A stretch of DNA of 64,000 nucleotides from Candidatus Viadribacter manganicus (GTDB lineage: Bacteria; Pseudomonadota; Alphaproteobacteria; Caulobacterales; Aquidulcibacteraceae). How positions within the stretch are numbered: position 1 is the first letter of the stretch; each line of letters opens with the position of its first letter. Below are positions 55,947 to 64,000 of this stretch, in pieces. The stretch covers positions 620,001 through 684,000 of the forward strand of contig NZ_CP013244.1 in NCBI RefSeq assembly GCF_001679665.1, in the 5' to 3' direction. A model generated the notes under the pieces. That model did no database searches, had not been told where the DNA came from, and saw only the letters and a program-made list of their open reading frames with translations. The position numbers and the translations under genes were made by a program.

Positions 55947-56588
55947 TTAAGCTGGACTGCCCTCCGCGTCCGGCTGCTGCACAGGCGTCGCCGCATAATT
56001 TGCAGCGCGCGCACTCATCTCAGCCAGAAATTTCTTCTTCGCCGCGCGATAACGCATGCGCTCAGTGATGCGATCCCATGTGCGGCAGAGCCACCACCAC
56101 ACTGGATAGGTCAAGAACGCGAACATAACCGCGAGCCACACCGAGCCCGTGCCACCATGACCACCGCGCGTCTCGAAATTCGAGATCAGCCAAAAGATCA
56201 CCGCAACGCCAAGTGCAAGCACCGCAGCTTTCCATAGCGGGCCGAAGAAGGGCTTATGTCCAAGATAAGTGCGCAACCCGCTTTCGAATTCGCCGCGCTC
56301 GCCGCTCGACACATTAAACAGCACGATATTGTAAGGCCCGCGATCAGCTTTGCCTTTGCCCTGCCCGCGCACGACCACCACGCGCTGCGTTTCACGGACA
56401 CCAAGCTCGGTATCTTCGAAATCGTACTTCTGCTCTTTGCCGTCCGTGAGCTTCACGAAAAGCCGCATCCGGTTGGTGATGTGCCCTGGTTCGACGTGAC
56501 GCCGGTCCGCGCCTTCGATCACCACGGTTTCCGAAGTGAGCTGCACATCGATCACATCCCCAGCGGCCACCATCAGCTTGTCCGGCAT
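55947..56588 (-). CDS. Membrane protein of unknown function with an N-terminal cytosolic domain
   Basis: 213 residues from ATG 56588 with GGAGGGG upstream. Residues 1-120 are beta-rich and charged (VIDVQLTSETVVIEG, LFVKLTDGKEQKYDFEDTELGVRETQRVVVV). Two membrane helices follow at about 130-150 and 160-178, then a Lys/Arg-rich tail. Not recognised as a family. It is divergent from rsmE, about 100 bases away. Confidence 0.7.
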   Translation of the reverse strand: MPDKLMVAAGDVIDVQLTSETVVIEGADRRHVEPGHITNRMRLFVKLTDGKEQKYDFEDTELGVRETQRVVVVRGQGKGKADRGPYNIVLFNVSSGERGEFESGLRTYLGHKPFFGPLWKAAVLALGVAVIFWLISNFETRGGHGGTGSVWLAVMFAFLTYPVWWWLCRTWDRITERMRYRAAKKKFLAEMSARAANYAATPVQQPDAEGSPA

Positions 56589-56689
56589 ATGTCCCCTCCG
56601 CGAAAGCGGCGCGATGGAGCGCCCTGACGCGCTTGGGGTCAAGGGGAGCGCTTGCGCCCAGCGCCTGAGCGCGGCAGCAAGGACACGAA

Positions 56690-57472
56690 ATGCCCGAACC
56701 GCGCCTGTTGATAGATCAAGACCTGCACGCCGGCGCCGAGATCGCACTCGACGAAGCTCAGGCGCGCCATGTCGGCACGGTGCTGCGTTTGGATGTCGGG
56801 GGGCATCTTCGCCCCTTCAACGCCCGCGACGGTGAATGGCGCGCGCGCGTCACCGTTCGTGAAAAGCGCGCCATGCGCGTGGTGCTGGAAGCGCAGTTGC
56901 GCCAAGCGCAGCCATCGCCGGATCTCGACTTGTTGTTTGCGCCCGTAAAGCGCCACGCAACCGATCTCATTGTGGAAAAAGCCACCGAACTCGGCGCCCG
57001 CCGCATCAAGCCGGTCGTGACACGGCGCACCATCGCTGAAACCGTCCGCGTCGATCGCCTCGAAAGCATCGCACGTGAGGCCGCTGAACAAACCGAACGT
57101 TTCGATGCGCCGGAGATTTTTGAAGCAACGCCATTGCCGAAGGCGCTCGACGGCTGGGACGCATCGCGTCCTTTGATCTACGCCGACGAAGCTGGCGATG
57201 AAGCGGACAAAGCCTGGGGCGGCGCCGCCGGCCGCGCGCGTCCAATCGCCGAGGCGCTTCAGCCCCTAAGCCCCTCTTTGAAAGGAGAGGAAAAGCTCGC
57301 ATTGCTGATTGGCCCCGAAGGCGGCTTCACGCCCGAGGAGCGGCGCATGCTGCGCGCGCTGCCGTACGTCGTTCCGGTCTCGCTTGGACCACGCATCCTG
57401 CGCGCCGAAACGGCGGTGATCGCTGCGTTAAGCGTAATTCAGTCGGTCTGGGGCGACTGGCGCGAGGCGTAA
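56690..57472 (+). CDS. rsmE: 16S rRNA m3U1498 methyltransferase
   Basis: 260 residues. SPOUT-family marks: [62 protein letters not shown] and the knot [17 protein letters not shown] short insert before the GPEGG motif (SPSLKGEEK) comes from a palindromic stretch (57265-57290) that looks like a small repeat inside the gene. It methylates U1498 of 16S rRNA. gshA follows. Confidence 0.94.
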   Translation: MPEPRLLIDQDLHAGAEIALDEAQARHVGTVLRLDVGGHLRPFNARDGEWRARVTVREKRAMRVVLEAQLRQAQPSPDLDLLFAPVKRHATDLIVEKATELGARRIKPVVTRRTIAETVRVDRLESIAREAAEQTERFDAPEIFEATPLPKALDGWDASRPLIYADEAGDEADKAWGGAAGRARPIAEALQPLSPSLKGEEKLALLIGPEGGFTPEERRMLRALPYVVPVSLGPRILRAETAVIAALSVIQSVWGDWREA

Positions 57473-57537
57473 CCGCTTGCGGTTCAACGACGAAGCCTTA
57501 CATGCGCGCCATAAGAGCCAGTGCCCGGGAGGAAAGC

Positions 57538-58905
57538 TTGGCCGACGTTACAGAGAAGTCTCCCGTGGTTACGGGCTTTGCGGACCTTGTCGCTCATTTG
57601 GAGAAAGGTCCCCGTCCCGATCGCAGCACGTGGCGCATCGGCACCGAACACGAGAAGTTCGCCTTCTATCGCGATACGCTGAAGCCAGTCCCCTATGAGG
57701 GTCAGAACGGCATCGGCGCGTTGCTGAACCGGCTCGCCGATCGCTACGGCTGGGAGCGCGTGTTCGAGGGCGAGAACGTCATCGCTCTGAAGCAAGGCCT
57801 GGCGTCGATCTCGCTCGAGCCCGGCGGCCAGTTCGAACTCTCCGGCGCACCACTCGAGCACTTGCACCAAACCTGCGCCGAAACCGGCTCACACCTGTCG
57901 CAATTGCGCGACGTCTGCAGCGACATGAACATCGCGTTCCTGGGCCTCGGCTTTCAGCCGCTCTGGGCGCTCGATGACATCCCGATCATGCCCAAGGGCC
58001 GCTACGGGATCATGCGGAACTACATGCAAAAGGTTGGCCGTCTCGGCCGTCAGATGATGTTCCGCTCCTGCACGGTGCAAACCAATCTCGACTTCGCCTC
58101 CGAAGCCGACATGGTCAAAAAATTCCGCGTCGGCCTCGCGCTGCAACCGATCGCCACCGCACTCTTCGCCGCTTCACCCTTCGCCGAAGGCCGCTTGAAC
58201 GGCTTCCTTTCGTATCGCGGCCATGTCTGGACCGACACGGACCCCGATCGCACCGGCATGCTGCCGTTCGTGTTCGAACAAGGCATGGGCTTTGAGCGCT
58301 ACGCTGAGTACGCACTCGATGTGCCGATGTACTTCGTCTATCGCGACGGCAAATACATCGACGCCTCAGGTCAAAGCTTCCGCAAATTCATGGAAGGCAA
58401 GCTTCCTGCGCTGCCCGGCGAATTGCCGACGGTGAAGGATTGGGAAGATCACCTGACGACGATTTTCCCTGAAGTGCGCTTGAAGACCTACCTCGAAATG
58501 CGCGGCGCCGACGCCGGTCCCTGGTCGCGCCTCTGCGCGCTGCCCGCATTCTGGGCCGGCATCTATTATGACGATGCAGCGCTCGAAGCGGCGTGGTCAT
58601 TGGTGAAGAGCTGGACGGCAGAAGATCGCGAGTCGCTACGCCGCGGCGTTCCCGTCATGGGCCTGCGCGCACCCATTCGCGGCAACAAAGCCCAAGATAT
58701 CGCGCAAGCGGCGCTCGCCATCGCACGCCAAGGCCTCAAGTCACGCGCCTGCACCGACAACGCCGGTCAAGATGAAACCCACTTCCTCGCCGAACTGGAC
58801 GACATCGCCGCCAGCGGCATCACCCCAGCCGAGCGCCTGATCGAACGCTACAAAACCGAATGGGGCGGCGAGGTGAAGCGCGTCTTCGAGGCTTGCGCTT
58901 ATTAA
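57538..58905 (+). CDS. gshA: Glutamate--cysteine ligase
   Basis: 455 residues from TTG 57538, chosen because GGGAGGAA (57527-57534) is correctly spaced; an ATG at 57502 would add 12 residues with no binding site. Plant/alphaproteobacterial type [56 protein letters not shown] and the C-terminal ATP-grasp-like helices. First step of glutathione synthesis. A REP element follows. Confidence 0.93.
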   Translation: MADVTEKSPVVTGFADLVAHLEKGPRPDRSTWRIGTEHEKFAFYRDTLKPVPYEGQNGIGALLNRLADRYGWERVFEGENVIALKQGLASISLEPGGQFELSGAPLEHLHQTCAETGSHLSQLRDVCSDMNIAFLGLGFQPLWALDDIPIMPKGRYGIMRNYMQKVGRLGRQMMFRSCTVQTNLDFASEADMVKKFRVGLALQPIATALFAASPFAEGRLNGFLSYRGHVWTDTDPDRTGMLPFVFEQGMGFERYAEYALDVPMYFVYRDGKYIDASGQSFRKFMEGKLPALPGELPTVKDWEDHLTTIFPEVRLKTYLEMRGADAGPWSRLCALPAFWAGIYYDDAALEAAWSLVKSWTAEDRESLRRGVPVMGLRAPIRGNKAQDIAQAALAIARQGLKSRACTDNAGQDETHFLAELDDIAASGITPAERLIERYKTEWGGEVKRVFEACAY

Positions 58906-58934
58906 GCAGCAGCATTGAGACCCGCGCCAGAGGT

Positions 58935-58967
58935 GGCGTCACCCTAGGCTTGTCGAAGGGCGACGCC
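58935..58967 (+). repeat. REP-like element, copy D
   Basis: GGCGTCACCCTAGGCTTGTC, then GAAGGGCGACGCC. It carries the same core as the copies at 20503 and 44536-44615, with flanking GGCGTC/GACGCC arms that can pair into a hairpin. It separates the convergent gshA and ABC exporter genes and may act as a terminator for both. Confidence 0.65.
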
Positions 58968-58983
58968 ACACTCCGTCGTTAAC

Positions 58984-60801
58984 TTACGCAGCCTCATCCG
59001 TCAGCACATCGCCACGGCTCATCGCATTAAGCTTTGCGTAAAGCCCGTGCGCGCTGATCAGTTCGGCGTGCTTGCCTTGCTCGACGATGCGGCCCTCGTT
59101 GAACACCAGGATGCGATCGGCCTCGCGAATGGTTGAGAGCCGGTGCGCAATCACGATCGTGGTGCGCCCCTCTTTCAACTCCGCCATCGCCGCCTGCACC
59201 TCGCGCTCGGTCGCTACGTCCAAAGAAGACGTTGCTTCATCGAGGATCAGGATCGGCGCATTCGCCAGGAACGCCCGCGCCAACGCAACGCGCTGACGCT
59301 CGCCGCCAGAGAGCTTCACGCCGCGCTCACCCACTTCCGTGTCGTAGCCCGCCGGCAGCTTCTCGATGAAATCGTGCGCGTGCGCCCGCTTAGCCGCATC
59401 GATGATCTCGTCCATCGAAGCGCCGGGGCGTGCGTAAGAAATGTTCTCGCGCAACGAGCGGTGAAACAGCGCCGGATCCTGCGGCACGAGCGCGATACTC
59501 TGCCGGAGGCTGGCCTGCGTCACCTCACGCACGTCCTGGCCATCGATGCGAATAGCGCCCGCATCGACATCATAGAGACGCTGCACGAGCTTCACGAACG
59601 TCGACTTGCCCGAGCCCGTCGGCCCGACAAGCGCTACGGTCTCACCCGCCGCGATCTCCAGCGAAAAGCCGCTATAGAGCGCATCGGCTGCATTTTTATA
59701 GCCGAACGTCACCGCATCGAAGGCAATGCGTCCCTCCACTGGATGAAACGCTTTTGCATGCGCGCGATCGACAACCTCCGCACACTGCGCCGCGTAGGCG
59801 ACAACATCCTCGATATCGGCGATGCCCTTCTGCAGATTCTGCACGTTCTCGCCCAGCGTACGCAGATAACTGGACACCAGCATGAACGAGGTGATCGCAA
59901 AAACGGCGTCGCCCGCCGTCGCGCGACCCTTGCTCCATTCTAGCAGCACCAGACCCAGCAATCCCGCCTGCAGCAACCAAAGCAGCAAGTTCTGAATCAC
60001 CCACGCATTGGTGAAACGCGACCAGGTGAAGTTCGCCTCTTTGGTCCAAACCTGCACCACGCCATCAAAGCGCGCCTGCTCACGCGCTTCCGCACCGAAG
60101 GCCTTCACGGTCGCGTTCGAGGCAACGGCGTCCGCAAGCGCGGCGCCGATAGCCGTGTCAGCCTTGATGTAGCGCTTCAGCGGCTCGGCCACGTAAAAGC
60201 GGCTCGAGAGGTACGCCACCGCCACGAAGGTCAGGATCGTCAGCCCCGTGAACATGCCGATGATTGGCCATTGCAGGAATGTCAGCACGGTCACGCCGAT
60301 CAGCACGCCGATGGCGGGGATCATGAACCACACCAACGTGTCCGAGATCGTGTCGTAGGCGTTCATCGCCCGCGATACGCGCCGCACCGTCGCGCCGGCG
60401 AAATTGTCGGCATGCCAATCGGCTGAGAAACGCTGCACGTCACGAAAGCCGTCCGTGACGATGCGCTCCATGTTCTTGGACGAGAACGGGATATGGAACC
60501 GCACCCCAGTGTTGCGCGCCATGTAAAATACGAACGCCAACAGAATAAGCACGCCATAGCCCCACGCCGCCGCACGCTCGCCAGCCGCCGATGGGCCTGC
60601 CGTCAACGCGTCGACCATGTTCTTCGATGCGAACGGCATCGAGAGATCGGCCACGATTGCGAGGCCGAACAATAATGCCACCATCGCCAGCTTTCCCGGC
60701 TGGCTTGACCAATGCTTCCACATGAACGCGATCACCTGGCGCAAGCTTGCTTTGCGTTGGCCGTCTTCGCGCTGGTCGTCGTTATCGTATGCGTCGCTCA
60801 T
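58984..60801 (-). CDS. ABC transporter, fused permease and ATPase (ABCB type)
   Basis: 605 residues. Six membrane helices in the first about 330 residues, then the ATPase: Walker A GPTGSGKST at about 395, signature LSGGERQRVAL at about 496, Walker B ILILDEATSSLD at about 517, and the H-loop in IAHRLSTIR. The ATM1/exporter layout works as a homodimer in the inner membrane. Substrate unknown. Confidence 0.93.
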   Translation of the reverse strand: MSDAYDNDDQREDGQRKASLRQVIAFMWKHWSSQPGKLAMVALLFGLAIVADLSMPFASKNMVDALTAGPSAAGERAAAWGYGVLILLAFVFYMARNTGVRFHIPFSSKNMERIVTDGFRDVQRFSADWHADNFAGATVRRVSRAMNAYDTISDTLVWFMIPAIGVLIGVTVLTFLQWPIIGMFTGLTILTFVAVAYLSSRFYVAEPLKRYIKADTAIGAALADAVASNATVKAFGAEAREQARFDGVVQVWTKEANFTWSRFTNAWVIQNLLLWLLQAGLLGLVLLEWSKGRATAGDAVFAITSFMLVSSYLRTLGENVQNLQKGIADIEDVVAYAAQCAEVVDRAHAKAFHPVEGRIAFDAVTFGYKNAADALYSGFSLEIAAGETVALVGPTGSGKSTFVKLVQRLYDVDAGAIRIDGQDVREVTQASLRQSIALVPQDPALFHRSLRENISYARPGASMDEIIDAAKRAHAHDFIEKLPAGYDTEVGERGVKLSGGERQRVALARAFLANAPILILDEATSSLDVATEREVQAAMAELKEGRTTIVIAHRLSTIREADRILVFNEGRIVEQGKHAELISAHGLYAKLNAMSRGDVLTDEAA

Positions 60802-61127
60802 TTGAGTACCGAAGATGAATCGCCGCCGCGCGCACGCGGGCTAGCGAAACTGAGATGGGAACGAAGTGCTGGAAGCGAAGCGCTGAAAACGCAAAATCAC
60901 CCGCAACACGGCTCGGCGAACTGGTTTGCCCATGTGCGACTGCGAAAACCCGCAATCGGTTTCGGGATTTGAAGCCGGGAGGGCTAGCGCTCTCTCAAGG
61001 CTCGACGGCGACCGTTCGCAGCGCCGTATTTATTTAAAGCGGGGGTTCATTCTGCAGCTCCGAAGGACGGCTCACATAGCCTCTGTGTCGCCTTGCGTAA
61101 AGGCGATGCGGCGCGCAATACGCGCGT
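60802..61127. other. Intergenic region between the ABC exporter and ubiA
   Basis: About 326 bases, divergent promoters expected on both sides. I see one compact hairpin, TCGCCTT-gcgta-AAGGCGA (61088-61106), 21 bases before the ubiA GTG, which could affect ubiA expression. A GAATC site lies near the ABC side. No gene is supported here. Confidence 0.5.
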
Positions 61128-62084
61128 GTGAACGAATTGAAACCCGCCGATGCGTTGAATCAACATTGGACCGATGCGTTGCCGCGCGCATGGAAACCCT
61201 TCGCGCAGCTCTCTCGCCTCGATCGTCCTATTGGCTGGCAATTGCTGCTGTTGCCCTGCTTCATGGGCATGGCCGTAGCGCGCACAGGCTTCGGCTTTTA
61301 CTGGGAAGACGCGTATTTTACGCTCGCCTTCATCCTCGGCGCCATCGCCATGCGCGGCGCAGGCTGCACCTATAACGACATCCTCGACAAGGACATCGAC
61401 GTGCAAGTCGAGCGCACGCGCCTGCGCCCATTGCCCTCCGGCGCAATATCCACCAAGGCCGCTTGGATCTGGCTGCTGGGCCAATGCCTCGTCGGACTCA
61501 TCGCTTTGTTGATGCTGCCGCCGCTGGCGCAGATCGTCTCGCTGATCGCCATTCCGCTGGTCGCGCTTTACCCGCTGATGAAGCGCATCACCTGGTGGCC
61601 GCAAGCATGGCTCGGCATCGTCTTTTCGTGGGGCGCGCTGGTCGGCGCCGCGGCCTCCACGTACGAAACCGGCATTGTCCCGCAGGAGGCCTTCGCGCTC
61701 TATGCCGGCTGCATCCTGTGGACCATCGCCTACGACACGATCTACGCACTCCAGGATCGCGAAGACGACGCCCTCGTCGGCGTGCGCTCCACCGCGCGCC
61801 TCTTCGCCGACAAATGGCGCACCTGGACCAGCGCGTTCTATGTCGGCGCACTGATCCTCTGGGCGGCGGCGGGCGCAATGTCGGGCGCCGGCCTTTGGGT
61901 CGCCGCGCCGCTCAGCCTCATCGGCGCGCTAATGATCTGGCCGATGCTCGCCGGCGTTGACGACAAACGTCCGGAAACGGCGCTTGCCGGCTTCAAATTC
62001 AACGCCATCATCGGCGCGGCCGTCTTAGTGGCGTTTGCGCTTGAACCCATCTGGCGCACCATAAGGCCATCGCTGGGAGTGTGA
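61128..62084 (+). CDS. ubiA: 4-hydroxybenzoate polyprenyltransferase
   Basis: 318 residues from GTG 61128. Eight to nine membrane helices. The two prenyl-diphosphate motifs are YNDILDKDIDVQVERTRLRPLPSG and AYDTIYALQDREDD. It transfers a polyprenyl chain to 4-hydroxybenzoate in ubiquinone synthesis. The AlkA-like gene starts one base after its stop. Confidence 0.94.
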   Translation: MNELKPADALNQHWTDALPRAWKPFAQLSRLDRPIGWQLLLLPCFMGMAVARTGFGFYWEDAYFTLAFILGAIAMRGAGCTYNDILDKDIDVQVERTRLRPLPSGAISTKAAWIWLLGQCLVGLIALLMLPPLAQIVSLIAIPLVALYPLMKRITWWPQAWLGIVFSWGALVGAAASTYETGIVPQEAFALYAGCILWTIAYDTIYALQDREDDALVGVRSTARLFADKWRTWTSAFYVGALILWAAAGAMSGAGLWVAAPLSLIGALMIWPMLAGVDDKRPETALAGFKFNAIIGAAVLVAFALEPIWRTIRPSLGV

Positions 62085-62085
62085 C

Positions 62086-62709
62086 GTGGGTGAAGCGGAA
62101 GAACATCTCAGCGCAGTGTGCAAACGCTTCGCCCGCGTGATCCCCAAGCACGAGCCTTACCCAACCACGTTCGAGAAGAAAAAAGATCCGTATCGCTCGC
62201 TGGTGCGCTCGGTCGTCTACCAACAGCTCTCCGGCAAGGCCGCAGGCACCATTCACGGCCGCATGATCGCGCTCTTCCCGAATAAAGATCACCCAGATCC
62301 AGAAGACCTGATCGAAGCCTCGCCGGAATTGCTGCGCACAGCTGGGCTCTCGCGCCAGAAGATCGCCGCCATCAAAGATGTCGCGCAAAAGCGCCTCGAG
62401 GGAATCATTCCCGAAGCGCGCAAACTCTCGCGCATGGGCAACGAAGAGATCATCCAGCGCCTCACCGCCGCGCGCGGCGTCGGCCGTTGGACGGTCGAGA
62501 TGTATCTCATGTTCACGCTCGGCCGCCCTGACGTGCTGCCGATCGATGATCTTGGCGTGCGCAAAGGCGCCGAAAAGCTCTACCGCCGCCAGTTCACACC
62601 CAAGACGTTAGGCGCCTACGGCGAACGCTGGGCCCCGTTCCGCAGCGCCGCCGCCTGGCACCTCTGGCGCTTCATCGACACGCAGACACCGGAGCAGAGC
62701 AAGCTTTAG
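62086..62709 (+). CDS. DNA-3-methyladenine glycosylase II (AlkA-type, HhH-GPD)
   Basis: 207 residues from GTG 62086, one base after ubiA's stop. HhH-GPD core: VRSVVYQQLSGKAA, AARGVGRWTVEMYLMFTLGRPDVLPIDDLGVRKG, with the catalytic Asp after LP-x-D-D. It removes alkylated bases. The shorter form lacks the N-terminal AlkA domain, as usual in single-domain (Mag-like) members. It overlaps the convergent ABM gene by 4 bases. Confidence 0.9.
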   Translation: MGEAEEHLSAVCKRFARVIPKHEPYPTTFEKKKDPYRSLVRSVVYQQLSGKAAGTIHGRMIALFPNKDHPDPEDLIEASPELLRTAGLSRQKIAAIKDVAQKRLEGIIPEARKLSRMGNEEIIQRLTAARGVGRWTVEMYLMFTLGRPDVLPIDDLGVRKGAEKLYRRQFTPKTLGAYGERWAPFRSAAAWHLWRFIDTQTPEQSKL

Positions 62710-63083
62710 CTCCCTCCGTCATCGTGGGCGCGCCACAGGATGACGTCTGAGTGGACTTCTGGTGAATCTGCCGGCGTCTCCGTCCGCTCATTCATCCCAT
62801 AATCGCGCACCACCTCCGCAACACGCAGCCGATAATCCCGAAACACGCCGCCTCTTCCCACCCGCTGCGCCAATCGATGCGCATCAACATTGCGCCAGCG
62901 CTTCACCGCCTCTTCATCGCGCCAGAATGAAAGCGACAGCACTCGCCCATCATCATTCAAACTCTGGAACCGCTCGATCGAAACAAACCCATCGATCTCA
63001 TCTAGCAACAATCGCAGCTCTGCAGCGATACGGAAATAGGCGTCGCGATCCGCAGGTTCGACCTCAAAGATCACCGCGATCAT
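62706..63083 (-). CDS. Antibiotic biosynthesis monooxygenase (ABM) domain protein
   Basis: 125 residues. Ferredoxin-like ABM fold: MIAVIFEVEPADRDAYFRIAAELR, GFVSIERFQSLNDDGRVLSLSFWRDEEAVKRWRN, with a C-terminal extension. Such proteins oxidise small aromatic or quinone compounds without cofactor; substrate unknown. Its start overlaps the NIPSNAP gene by 4 bases (ATGA), so the pair is coupled. Confidence 0.88.
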   Translation of the reverse strand: MIAVIFEVEPADRDAYFRIAAELRLLLDEIDGFVSIERFQSLNDDGRVLSLSFWRDEEAVKRWRNVDAHRLAQRVGRGGVFRDYRLRVAEVVRDYGMNERTETPADSPEVHSDVILWRAHDDGGS

Positions 63084-63385
63084 CGCGAACAGATTTTCAA
63101 AAACGTCCGATCCTCGCGCAGGATGAATCGCTCGGCTTTCGCGAACTCATAATTCACCCGTCCCGCCGGATCAGCCGCTAACCGCGCCCGATAGTCCTCG
63201 TACGCCGCCAAATTCTGTATGTTGTACAATCCGTACGCCAACGTAGCGGAACCCTCGTGCGGCGCGAAATAGCCGATCAAGTCAGCCCCGCAGCGGGGAA
63301 TTGCCTCTCCCCACACGCGCGCATACCGCTCGAATTGCGTCTTTTTGAATGGATCGATTTCGTAACGAATACAGCATGTCAGCAT
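63080..63385 (-). CDS. NIPSNAP family protein
   Basis: 101 residues. NIPSNAP ferredoxin-like fold: IRYEIDPFKKTQFERYARVWGEAIPRCGADLIGYFAPHEGS and ALYNIQNLAAYEDYRARLAADP. Dimeric ABM-superfamily relatives of unknown function. First gene of the leftward operon with the ABM gene, divergent from the ArsR gene. Confidence 0.9.
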   Translation of the reverse strand: MLTCCIRYEIDPFKKTQFERYARVWGEAIPRCGADLIGYFAPHEGSATLAYGLYNIQNLAAYEDYRARLAADPAGRVNYEFAKAERFILREDRTFLKICSR

Positions 63386-63430
63386 AGCAGGGCTCCTTCC
63401 CCGCCAGCCCTAGCGGATTGCTGGCGCCTC

Positions 63431-63454
63431 ATGGTTCGATTATGATCGAACCAT
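63431..63454. promoter_or_regulatory. Near-perfect palindrome between the NIPSNAP and ArsR genes, operator candidate
   Basis: ATGGTTCGAT (63431-63440) and ATCGAACCAT (63445-63454) are perfect inverted repeats around TATG. The site lies 46 bases before the NIPSNAP start and 18 bases before the preferred ArsR start, so binding would block both genes. ArsR regulators bind such imperfect palindromes. Confidence 0.7.
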
Positions 63455-63471
63455 CCCTATATGAGCTTTTG

Positions 63472-64000
63472 ATGAGAGACGGACCCAATATAGCAGCTAT
63501 CGCCGCAATGGTCGGCGATCCCGCCCGCGCCAACATGCTGACGGCGCTTTTGAACGGCGACGCTTACACAGCAAGCGAACTTTCGCTTGAAGCCGGCGTC
63601 ACCAAACAAACCGCAAGCTCACATCTTTCAAAACTCGTCGATGGCGGTCTGGTCGCCGTCGAAGCGCAAGGCCGCCATCGCTACTACCGCTTGGCCGACG
63701 CCGACGTTGCAGGATTGCTCGAAACCTTGATGGGCGTCGCCGCGCGCGCCAAAGCGCTGCGCACGCGCCCAGGTCCGAAAGAACCGCAGATGCGCCACGC
63801 GCGCGTTTGCTATGATCACCTCGCCGGCGATCTCGGCGTCGGCCTCTTCGACGCTTTCAAAAAGAACAAATGGATTTTGCCCGGCCCGGAAAAAACATTC
63901 GCGCTGACGAAACTCGGCCGCATCAAGGTGCAGACCTTCGGCGTCGACATCGAAGATCTTGAGCAAGGCGCGCGCCCCCTATGCCGTGCTTGCCTCGATT
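63472..64000 (+). CDS. ArsR family transcriptional regulator, 3'-truncated
   Basis: 176 residues are visible from ATG 63472 and the frame runs off the right edge. ATG 63442 is also in frame but lies inside the palindrome. The winged-helix core is AMVGDPARANMLTALLNG, ELSLEAGVTKQTASSHLSKLVDGGLVAVEAQGRHRYYRLA. It lacks the ELCVC metal site and has an extended C terminus (ARVCYDHLAGDLGVGLFDAF), as in ArsR members that sense other signals. Likely controls the ABM/NIPSNAP operon and itself. Confidence 0.9.
   Translation, partial: MRDGPNIAAIAAMVGDPARANMLTALLNGDAYTASELSLEAGVTKQTASSHLSKLVDGGLVAVEAQGRHRYYRLADADVAGLLETLMGVAARAKALRTRPGPKEPQMRHARVCYDHLAGDLGVGLFDAFKKNKWILPGPEKTFALTKLGRIKVQTFGVDIEDLEQGARPLCRACLD

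Noticed and set aside
60926..61375. Open frame with a CDCE start between the ABC exporter and ubiA
   Set aside because: No binding site, runs into ubiA in another frame and turns into Arg/Ala-rich shadow sequence; no family recognised.

Overview
The window is GC-rich, gene-dense bacterial chromosome. It looks like an alphaproteobacterium of the Caulobacterales/Hyphomonadaceae type. The reasons are a CcrM-type GANTC methyltransferase beside rnhB, with GANTC sites in its own leader; the alphaproteobacterial dciA(DUF721)-dsbA-smc run beside mutY; a TIGR03805/TIGR03806 gene pair; and many Tat- or lipobox-tailed exported proteins. I see no rRNA, tRNA, CRISPR array, prophage or intact insertion sequence. 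The taxonomic placement is inference.

Layout. 1-8 kb: end of a FAD-linked oxidase, an H1-like Lys/Ala-rich protein, a Nudix hydrolase, small membrane proteins, then a beta-helix/diheme-cytochrome/DUF1493 operon, MAPEG, a UPF0114 protein and a Tat-lipoprotein made of D-x-D-x-G repeats. 8-16 kb: acyltransferase, hydrolase, an Hsp70 gene translationally coupled to a membrane J-domain/TPR/TonB_C fusion, DUF805, argS, an amber-interrupted exported protein and a lipoprotein. 17-25 kb: ispH, glycerate kinase, thrB, rnhA, an Acg-type nitroreductase, the NfeD/SPFH pair, a peroxiredoxin, YqgE and a VWA protein. 25-35 kb: a DUF1272 + DJ-1 operon divergent from a GlxA-type regulator, SDR, SleB-like hydrolase, ppdK, a MITE-like palindromic element, glyS and glyQ. 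35-39 kb: a leftward cluster with a small XRE regulator, two paralogous membrane proteins, a tiny exported protein, a hydrolase and a TraB/GumN lipoprotein. 39-45 kb: rnhB, a membrane protein, ccrM, a Crp/Fnr regulator, the remnant of a sulfate-binding protein, an M1 peptidase, a REP pair and a 35-residue exported peptide with a strong terminator. 45-64 kb: methyltransferase, GFA protein, mutY, dciA, dsbA-like, smc, an orphan TraG/VirD4-like ATPase, an amber-interrupted POT peptide transporter, GNAT, rsmE, gshA, ABC exporter, ubiA, an AlkA-type glycosylase, and an ABM/NIPSNAP operon divergent from an ArsR regulator whose start region holds a near-perfect palindrome.

Most genes are housekeeping: translation, isoprenoid, glutathione and quinone synthesis, DNA repair, chromosome organisation and cell-cycle methylation. 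Packing is tight, with several ATGA or TAATG translational couplings and convergent genes overlapping by 4-20 bases. The most interesting accessory signals are the Hsp70/J-TonB_C pair, the D-x-D-x-G repeat lipoprotein, the uncharacterised beta-helix/cytochrome pair, clustered GANTC sites before two genes, two genes broken by in-frame amber codons although TAG is a normal stop here, REP/MITE-like repeats, and the XRE/paralogous membrane-protein cluster with an inverted-repeat operator candidate.
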